NCBI GenBank assembly: GCA_004764695.1
Contig: SMSO01000031.1
Coordinates: 2,899,048-2,963,047, forward strand
DNA from: Schizochytrium sp. TIO01
Taxonomy: Eukaryota; Sar; Bigyra; Thraustochytrida; Thraustochytriidae
Direction of reading: 5' to 3'
Length of the DNA: 64,000 nucleotides
This document shows positions 1-9,100 of the stretch, piece after piece. The notes below the pieces were generated by a model that saw only the letters and a program-made list of their open reading frames with translations, was not told where the DNA came from and searched no databases. Each line of letters opens with the position of its first letter. Within the stretch, counting starts at the first letter, position 1. Position numbers and translations under genes: made by a program.

Positions 1-45
1 CACGGCAAAGACAGCAGCAATAGCGGCGAAGGCAAACGACTTCAT
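1..45 (-). CDS. 5' end of a secreted or membrane protein (partial)
   Basis: An ATG at 45-43 on the minus strand opens 15 codons that run off the left edge of the window. The peptide MKSFAFAAIAAVFAV has one Lys after Met followed by an Ala/Phe/Val/Ile core, which is a typical secretory signal peptide or signal anchor. The rest of the gene, and so its function, lies outside. The roughly 530 bp up to the next ORF would be its promoter and leader. The start is inferred from signal-peptide character alone, so an internal exon or chance ORF is not excluded. Confidence 0.55.
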   Translation of the reverse strand, partial: MKSFAFAAIAAVFAV

Positions 46-579
46 TTTGATCCAACTCTTATGCTCTCCCCAGTAGTAATTCCAACAGAGTTCAGGTTTT
101 GCCACCAAGATGTCTTCGCTTAACGCAGATTGTCTTCACTTGAGAAGAATATCCAACAGTAGAAAGAAAAGTATCATCTTTTAATCCTCTGGTCGCTAGT
201 GTTTCCGGTACCTTGCTGCGATACTAAAAGGAAAGTTGGCCAGAAAAGAGAAGTTCATTCAACCCTGGCGATCGACTCGATCCCTCATGAGCGCAGTAGC
301 AGCACAAGAGGGCGCGCACCTGGGAAGCCAAAGCGTCTCCTTTTGGACGAACATGAAGCACAGAACGTCAAGAGATGCAGAGCGACGTACGATCGACGGA
401 GAAGGCACCGAAGGATAGTCTTGGTGAACCCTTGGACTCGACTCAGATGAAAGACAGCGCTGCATCCGCCGTTGATGCACGCACGCTATACAGTAGGAGT
501 ATGCTAGCTGCATAGTTAGTTGGCTGTCTTGCTAGCTACTAGCTAGAGATAGCTACTACTACGTGTGCCAGTTAGTAAA
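46..579. other. intergenic, probable promoter of the leftmost gene
   Basis: Short ORFs occur here in several frames on both strands, but they begin with non-ATG codons or lack codon bias, and I do not support any as a gene. The right end (about 480-560) is rich in GCTAGC/AGCTAC words that recur in other intergenic parts of the window. It probably contains the minus-strand promoter of the signal-peptide gene and the leader of the small ORF at 580. Confidence 0.4.
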
Positions 580-723
580 ATGGCGTCTGTTTCGAAGGTC
601 TTAACCTTCAAGTCTTTGAACTTGCTCGCTCCTGATTCTCAACAAGAACTGCAGGAGAATGATCTGATTGCAGGATCGCCATACGCGAAGCTGCACAAGG
701 CCTGGAACGAGGATTCATATTGA
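580..723 (+). CDS. small hypothetical protein, 47 aa
   Basis: An uninterrupted ATG..TGA frame with a good initiation context (AAAATGG: A at -3, G at +4). The product starts MASVSKVLTFKSLNLLAP and ends KLHKAWNEDSY. It is soluble, with mixed charge and no membrane segment or motif that I recognise. It would be convergent with the three-exon gene whose stop is at 787. It could instead be the first exon of a longer gene or a chance ORF; third positions are only moderately GC-rich. Confidence 0.33.
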   Translation: MASVSKVLTFKSLNLLAPDSQQELQENDLIAGSPYAKLHKAWNEDSY

Positions 724-786
724 TTACATCAATTTCCACAATTTGCCATGACGTGGAGACAATGCTTGCTTAGTTATCACATGGCT

Positions 787-1305
787 TTAAAGCAGAGCAG
801 TATTTAGATCTTCCTTGAAACTTCGTTGTTGCTTCTTTTCACGGTCTGAGTACGGATTATCATGATACGGGAAACCCTTACACGGTTTATGTTCCTGTTG
901 TGTGATTTTCGTGTCGCGCCGCAACGGCAGAAGAAGCGGAGATGTGAACGCGTACTTACAACTGAAGAGCCACGAAACTGGAAGCTCGCTAAATGATCAG
1001 GCAGATGCTGTACCATGCGCTTCCCTGCATCCATGCCTTCACGAAGCCGCACGTTGATAACTGTCATATAGCGAGAGGTTGAAGAGGTCAACCTATGAGC
1101 CAAACTTCTAATAAGAAGAATTGGCATTGAAAGACCCTGATCGTTATATATATTATCTTAGTCATAGTAGTTAGGTAGGTACTATCTCTCTCTCTATTTA
1201 TATATATATATGTACCTGTTTCTTATTTTTTTATGTTGGGTTACTTACTGCAGTTGTGATAATGGGCTTTGAACACAACATGTCTCGATAGATATCTGCA
1301 GCCAT
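787..1305 (-). CDS. hypothetical small protein, three exons (113 aa)
   Basis: Splice sites and phases fit a three-exon gene. Exon 1 is 1305-1249 (19 codons, start MAADIYRDML), exon 2 is 1136-960 (59 codons), exon 3 is 894-787 (35 codons plus TAA). Introns of 112 and 65 nt both start GTAAGT and end CAG, and both are phase 0, so the frame stays open for 113 residues. The product has a mildly hydrophobic stretch near residues 14-30 and a Lys/Arg/Asp-rich C-terminus containing NPYSDREKKQQ. A mitochondrial or membrane location is possible. I do not recognise the family. Exon 2 also has its own ATG, so a shorter product is an alternative. Evidence is splice grammar plus protein-like composition, not homology. 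Confidence 0.5.
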
Positions 1306-3112
1306 TAGCAGCTAGTAGCCGGACAAAATCAAGGCGGTAGAGACTGCTGGCGTAAATATGTATCCCGAGCCATATGGGGTAGCCACATAGAGTGGCTGCA
1401 TGGAGAAGCCAGACGGAGTTACATGTTCTAAGTCTTAACTTATTTTACAAATTACAGAAGAAATGAAAGAAGACACGACACGGACCAAACTGTCCCCACC
1501 TACCTACCGCTATCTATCTATCTAACTAGGACCCATTTTGATAGTTGCAGATGCGCATAAAAGGAACGTTGAATGAACCACCAAGTTCGTGTTTAGTTGT
1601 TGAATTCCATATAGATAAGACACCTATGCAGTGGGCGAAATCTCAGTGAAGGTAGTGTTCATTGTACGTGGACGGGGGTTTTGCTTTTGTTCAGGAGGAA
1701 AGGCTTATGGATGATAATTACCAACTAGCTGTTGGATTTTATGCCAGGCATGGAATTGGCTTCTCGCGAGTTGAATTCATATGCGTCGGGATAAAAGGAC
1801 TTAAGCTCGTAAAACAAACAGCAGCAAGAAGGGGAGTGGCTTGCTTGGTCAATGCAACAATATGTCCAGTTGAATGCCTATCATGCACTAAGAGTTTGCT
1901 GATGTGAACTTCCTTTGTAAGGATGCTGCCGATAAGGAACCCGTGCCGTGCGATCTCACTCATCTGATCCAGTCGTCGTCTGCAATGAATAACCCTTCCT
2001 TAATGTTGCTCCAGCTAAAGTGCTTTGTATAATGCACGAAGAAGTTCTGCTTGCACTGTCACTTACGAGTCAGCCTGGTGTGATTCCAACCACTTTCTTG
2101 GCAACTAGATAAAATGCCTGCCATTGGCACACCAACCTCCTCTACCTTAAGCGACTAAAAACCTAGCATCATGAAAAACATCATTCTTTACGCAGATCTG
2201 CAAAAACTCCGTCTGATCTTCATGGCCCAACTCGAGGAGAAAACCAACCGAAGCGAAAAAATCTGCTTACTGGTAATGTAAACTTTGATAGTGAACCTGA
2301 AAATATTGTAGTTCCACAGCCTATAAACCACTTCCAAAGGAAATCATTTCAAATCTTTATAAGTGAAGTATAGCTTTTTCTTTTCCTCATTTCCTTTTTT
2401 ACTAATACTCTTTCTGTTTTATTTATTATTCAAAACAATTATTTGCATAGATAGTAGTAATAATAATAGCAGCAATAGTAATAGTGTCTGTCATTCTCTT
2501 TCTCTGATCCTGATTTGAGCCAAAGCCGCTTTTGAAAAAGTCGTCTCGCGCAACGTGCTCTCGATCTCCGCCGCGACGAGGTTATCGCGCGCGGAGGCGG
2601 GAACAAGGGACCGTGGAACTCCTGGACTCAGTTTCATCACCTGCTAGCTCCGTCCGGGCCCTTGAAGAAACGACTGAAGCAGCGGCGGCCTCGCAATTTT
2701 TGACCTAGCTCGGTTTGGACAGCTCGCAACCTGTATCCTTCTGTGAAACAGATCCTGACCGCATAAGTTTGCAGCCAACATCCCAAACAAAGAGATCTTG
2801 AACGTGACACCCAACAGGGTCTGAAGGTTTGAAAAAGCATTTTCAAAGCCGTACTTTTTAGATAGTATTGTACACAAGTAGGGAGGATCTATATCAGAAG
2901 CAGATACAGCGCAATTCTGACATCTGATAGCTTGCCCCTTCGTACTTGGTGAGATCCCGGTGAGGCTTTTTGACGACCGTAGAAAACCAATATAGAACTG
3001 TGGTGAAAGAGGATCTCTAGCTAGATTTGCTATCAAAGGTGGTAGACACCGGAAGGGATATTCAGGCCACCGAGTGGTGTGTGTGTGTGGAGAGCACAAA
3101 GATCAAAAGAAA
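1306..3112. other. intergenic and 5' leader of the DMXL-like gene
   Basis: About 1.8 kb without a convincing gene. A short CT repeat followed by a TA run lies near 1180-1212, and TACC/TATC words near 1498-1530. An open frame at 1662-1907 (+) and one at 2644-3099 (-) both begin with TTG and show no family signature, so they are not called. From about 2520 the DNA becomes GC-richer and probably forms the promoter and leader of the gene starting at 3113. A GT dinucleotide run sits just 5' of that start. Confidence 0.4.
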
Positions 3113-6100
3113 ATGAAACGCAACCCATCTTCCGTGAGTCAGGCTGGCGAATCGACAAGTGGACGAAGAAGCTACATTTCATATGATTATAGGGCAGCTT
3201 CTCAAGACGGATCTGCAAGCCAGAACATTGACGCAGCAGCCAAAAAGCTTCGACACGAAAAGCAAAGAAGCGTACCACAAATTGTACAGCGCAGGGTTGT
3301 TCCTGGATGCGAGCCTATATTTTGTTGGGGCTTACACGCCGGTCGCGAATGGGTCATTGCTGCTGCTAATGCGGGTTTCCTTTCAGTACTATGCAGCGGT
3401 GCTGCTGGAGCCTCAAGTCAGAACAAATCATTCAGCCTGTGGCAAACTATCGATTTACGGAGACATGAAGGTCGCTTTGCTAAGCACAAGGCGCCTCAGA
3501 CCCCGCCTTCTGGGGAACAGCAGGCACCGGCGAATATAGAAACCACCACTAATTATGAAAAACCATCAAGCACCGAGACAGAAGCAAAAGATGAAGGTCA
3601 AGAGTCGTATTTCAATACGGAATTTTGGAAAGTCACTGCCCTGGCTTGGTGTAAACCGCCAAGTGCAAAGCTAGGGGCACATCCATTGGATCCAGATGCC
3701 CCATATTGTGCTGCGTTTGCGGTGGGAACATACGGTCGTGTATCTATTTTTAATCCGACAGAGCGCAATTCCTTTGAGTGGGAGCTAATTTCTGTGCTGG
3801 AACCCGCAGGATCTGTTCTTTCGCTTACGTGGGCCCCCGAGGGTCGGCATCTTGTATCAGGAGGTACGCAGCTTATCCTATGGTCCCCGGAAGCAAATGC
3901 CATAGCTCCTAGTGGGGCCAGTTCTATTGCCGGTAGTGTATATAGTATGGGTTCAGCTGGGTTTACATCTGCTAATACAGAAAGGAATCATGCAAAATTA
4001 TTAGCCTCACGATCTCCAGCACTCAATGGTGGTTCACGCAGATCACCATCAAGCCCAGAAGATGAGGTAAAGAATGAACCTCGCTCTTACCCACGCACCG
4101 GAAGCAGTTATGGAGGTGAATACTCCACCAACGATGGGTGTGATGACGATGTTGACCTTCAAAGTGAACCCTACAACGACGGAGACGAGAGAATCGCTCT
4201 CTTTGATGCCAGCTGGATTCTTGAAGAAGCTGAAGATGTGATTACGCTGGTGGATTTCTCTGCAGATTGTCGAATGTTTGCCAGCGTTTCAGAGCACTCG
4301 CTTGAGGTCCGCGTCTGGTTTGAAGGTGATAGTTTGTTCGGAAATATGGATTACCTCTCGCTATTTCACCCTCGTGAGGTCCTCTCTCTGCAATGGCGCT
4401 TGCGTGCTGATGGACATTCATACCACGTTCGAGCGCAGCATTCCCATACTCCGCAGAGTCTTGTCACATTATGTGCTGATCACATTGTGCGCATTTGGCA
4501 AGAGAGTGATCCGCAGACTGAAGAGCTCGCTATGTTTGTGGCAATTCATATTGACACGCGTCATCGGCCGCTGCGAAGCATTGGGTGGCTTCAGTTCATC
4601 AACTATTTTGAAGGCCTTCGATCACCGTTCCCTGAGCACAACATGTACACTTCGATGCGAGAGGATTTTATTGTTGGATTTAATTCGGCAAGTACATTTT
4701 TTCAGAGCCACGCACACCAGACTACCATCTGGGGCGAGCACCAGACCCACTCAGTCGAATTGCGGACGGGTCCTATTGCCCAAGAGTCACAAAGCTCTCT
4801 AGACTGGCTCACTGCCGTAGATCAGGCAGGACAGGTGTGTATGTGGAGCCTTGAGGGTCTCAGTGATTCACCTCGTCGAGATATCCACATCCTTCCATGG
4901 AATAAATCATGCGCAAAGGTTTTTACCCAGGTTGATGTTGGTGGCCCAAACCAAAACCCATTTGTCTTACGGCGTCCAGATGATGTTTACCTTACTCGCC
5001 GCCTCAGCGGCATGTCTGATGATGAGCTTCTTCAGTACGAAGCTCGCGAGGGATTCTTTGAAGAAATGATGAATCAAGCCACCTCAGAAGACGCATGGAA
5101 TATCTATGCTCATAACAGTTTCATTGCCACGTGCCGCGTCACTCAAGAATTTGACCCTCACACTGAGCGAGATCCATGGCCCTCAACGTGCGTGTTCGAT
5201 GTGAATCCTCGCAATATCGAAACTCTCTCGTTTGGTGAATCAGGCCTTGTGTATTCGTTTGCGGAAAATGATGCTATGAAAATGAACTCTGCATATGGAA
5301 CAGTTACACACATGACGTTATGCATTGCACAAGGTCATGTCTCGGACATATTCCGCATAGGATACGAACGCGTCATTGACGTTGCTACAAATTATTCTGT
5401 GCTGGAGGAAGCATACTGGGTAACCACGGTAGATAAAGGTGGCGTTGCTGTGACATGGCCAGTAAGGTCAGGATCAAGAGAAGAGGAAGTCGATGCCGAT
5501 GCACTGATTCGAAGCGGGTCTATTTCGTTACCCATGCGTGGACAAGTTGTTCATGCGATTGTCACGGAAGTTGCACCTTTTCATCTGTTGTGCTTAATTG
5601 TGGACCAAGACGACCAACTTTTCGTATGGCAAAGGGTTGGTGCAATGGTGCATGAATGGTCCCAGATAGAGGTCTCAGACGAAATTCACAGCGCATGCGG
5701 TACTGCCGGAGGATGTGTTCAAGACGTCTTTGCTGTGCGTGACGGTAACTATCTGGTACACTTTGGAATTCATGTGAACAATGGATGTCTTATCTTTCTC
5801 CCTGCAAAAGAAATCCTCCGGCCTGAACCTTCTGTAGATCTAGGTGCAATCGAACGTTGTGAATTTCCAGAACCGCCTCTCTGTATTGCCCCGGTTGCAG
5901 AAAAGCAATTGTATAAGCACGGTGTCCTTGCCCTTGTAGCGATGCCAAACGGCCGTTGCATCCTACAAGGTTTAAAACAAGGTCAAAGTCCTCAAACGAG
6001 CTTTGAAATGTTTCCTTCCGATAAAACTATTAGCGTTGCAAGTGCTGCTAATGGTGAAATTGTTACTGTACATGAATCTGGAGCAGTGCACATCTGGGCC

Positions 6101-9100
6101 CCAAGACTTTGCCACATGCAGTACAGATTGCAGACTACCATTCGAGTACAAGATGATGTTCTTGGACCTTGCTTAGTGAAGATGGCGAGTGCTTTATACC
6201 TTGGTGCTGGTGTCAGTGTCCTTGGAATTGGTATTCATGAGCAGAGCGAGCATGGAGAACGCGTTGCCAAGGTTCTCTTGTATTCGCGAGCACGAACAGA
6301 GTTTCGCCTTGTTGCAAGTGACGAACAAATTGAATATACCCTCTTAGGATCAACACGCGCGGCGCTTCGACGATCTGATTTGGTGGGTATTGCATGGTCA
6401 GGCCGCGATTTTGGTCTTATCGCTGCAACCTCGACTCAAATCCATTTATTTCAGGGTTGGCTACGCTATCCTCCAGTCGGGGATATCGCCAAAGAGTTAA
6501 GTAACATCCGCCGCCGTAAGCAGCTTGAGCATAAAGGTGTGGCTTCTAGCCTCACAGGCCAGTTGGAATCTATTAATGGAATCGGTGACTCGGCCGTTGC
6601 TATGCAACTACCCCTAGCACTGCATCATCCTCGACCTATTCTCGAATTGCTTCGCGCTGGCTGTGTGAAACCTGTACGAGCAATTCTGAAGACGATTTTG
6701 AACTGTCTCGAAGCTCGTAAACAGGAGAACGAGGATGCATATGGTACTGAAGACACACCACCTCGCTCTGCAATGCTTATTTCCCCTCCAAATGTAGCTC
6801 TGCATGAAATTGTACGAGAAATTTGGAACGAAACTGACAATCAAATGAACCCAGCCTCTGCATCCAATATGAACCAAAACACAAGTGCTACAAATGAGGG
6901 GTCCTCCAACGATACAGCGGCAGCGCTCTTCGCAGATGATGACTGGTCCATGGGTGGTATGACTCGCACAACAGGCGGAGCAGCTTCTGCTTTATTCGAT
7001 GAGGATCCATGGGATTCAATGATTTCATCTACTGCAGTGTCTACTACGCTTTCGGATCCAACTGCTTTTTCAGAGCGTGAGGTCTCGGCATTGAGCGAGC
7101 TTCTTACATTGTATACTATCAAAGGCCTCAAACCTTCAGAGCAATTGCAGTTAACTGCCCTCTCCGGTGTCTTTGACAATATATATGGAATGAAAGATGA
7201 TGACAAAGCGGGGTTTGGCGACTCGGTCGATGCATGTGGTGCCAAGTTCATGCTTTCATTTGAGCTATACCAAGTATCAAAGCGTGTCCTGCCACCATCC
7301 GAGCGACCCCGAGCTATGCCATCAGCAGATCTTCTATGGGCGTTAGAGTCTGACAGCCAGGATGCTCTTTTATCAAAGTGCTTACCAAGTGGAGAATGCA
7401 CCTGGGAAGACGCTAAACGTATTGGTGTAGGTCTCTGGCTTCGTAGTCAGCACGCTGCTCGTGTGCTTGCTGAAGATATTGCCAAGACTCAATTTAAGGA
7501 AGATAAGAGCCGTGATCCATTCTCATGTGCACTATTTTACTTTGCACTGAATAAGGCATCTGTTGTGAGTGGTCTCTTCAAGCTTGCCAAGAATACCAAA
7601 GCAGCAGAGCTTCTTGCTAACGACTTTACGGATGAACATTGGCAGGAGGTGGCTGTTAAGAACGCTTTTTCTCTCCTCCGCAAACAGAAATATCTTGAAG
7701 CAGCATCATTCTTCGTACTTGGCAATCGCTTGCAAGAAGCCACAAACATTTGCATTAAGAATTTGGGTGACTTCCAGCTGGCAATATTCCTGTGCAAGCT
7801 CGTAGAGGGGGCAGATGGTGAGGTTCAACGCAGTATTTGGGAATACACCATCAAACCTCTTGCGTTATATGTCAAGGACTCATGGCTCACAAGTATGTGC
7901 CACACTGTTGCAGGAGACCATGCTGGTGCTGTATTAGCTTTTGTTGAAAATCAAGAGGCATTTTTAGATGAACAAGTTAAGGCAGAAGTGGACCAGAAAA
8001 CTCAAAGTGAGACCAAGCCCTGGGGATACAAGCACAACATGTCATGGGGTGCTGAGTCGCTGTCTGGAGGGTCAGCGACTAGCGATCCTGCAGATGAATA
8101 TAAAATTGAGTTCGATGATTTGAATTCGTTTCTTCGAAAAGGTGTTGTCAACAAAGAATTGTTAGAAAAACTCAGCAAGACTCCATTCCCAAGCCTAACA
8201 CGGGCGTTTAACTCTCTCGAACCTGACTATATTCGCACTCTCATCAGCTCAGCTTCGAAACAATCGTCTTTGCTCAGCTTGAAACAGTCTGGTGCAATGC
8301 ATCGTGTGCTTCATGAAAGTATGGGTCGCGCTGCCAAACATGCTGCTGCGATGGGTATTCCTCTACTATCCTTACTTACCTTACAGACCATCGAATCTGG
8401 TCTTTGCACTTCATGTATTGAGCAAACTCGACTTAGATTGGCTGCGCAGGTGCTTCATCCCCTACTGCTCAAAGCACATGCCAGCACAGAGGATGAACGA
8501 GGTGATGACGTACCTCCTAATGGCTGGAGCGTGGTGTTGAGTCCAGAAGCTGTCTCTGACCTGCAGGAGGATCTTGATGCTGTTAACAAGCAGCTTGCAA
8601 AGTGTCCGCCACGAGACATCCTTGAATCTCTTTGGCGTATATCCCGAGCTTCAAATCACATTGCTGCAGAACTAACAGTAATTCGAATGCTGAGGGAATC
8701 TGAACCTAATGCCTTTCTTGTGCGTCTTCAGCAGGTTTTACACTCGATCATGGACAGCTATGTGGCTCTCGGGCAAGGCAATGCATCACTAGGCGTTTCA
8801 ACTGAGCGAACTTTGCTGCCTGCTCGCCGCCTTGCTTCCTACGCAATTCTTCTCATTGATCTGGCAACTTCTGTAGACAAAATCATGCAGGTAGTACCTC
8901 TGGTTCCTGGCCTCGAAGAGATTCGTCTTTCATCGAGGACTGTTGACTCAGACACCAAAGAAGGAGAAAATGATGTTGAAGAAGACCCTGTATTGCAAGT
9001 TGCTGAGTTGTACAGTAGGATGTTCGAAGCATATGCTCGCGTGGCTTTGTTTGCAGCGGCTTTCGCCATGAAACAACTCGGATTAGTTCAAGCTCTTCTT

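Noticed and set aside
3074..3112. N-terminal extension of the DMXL-like protein from GTG
   Set aside because: Eukaryotic initiation at GTG is unlikely, and the stretch is a GT repeat; ATG at 3113 is used.
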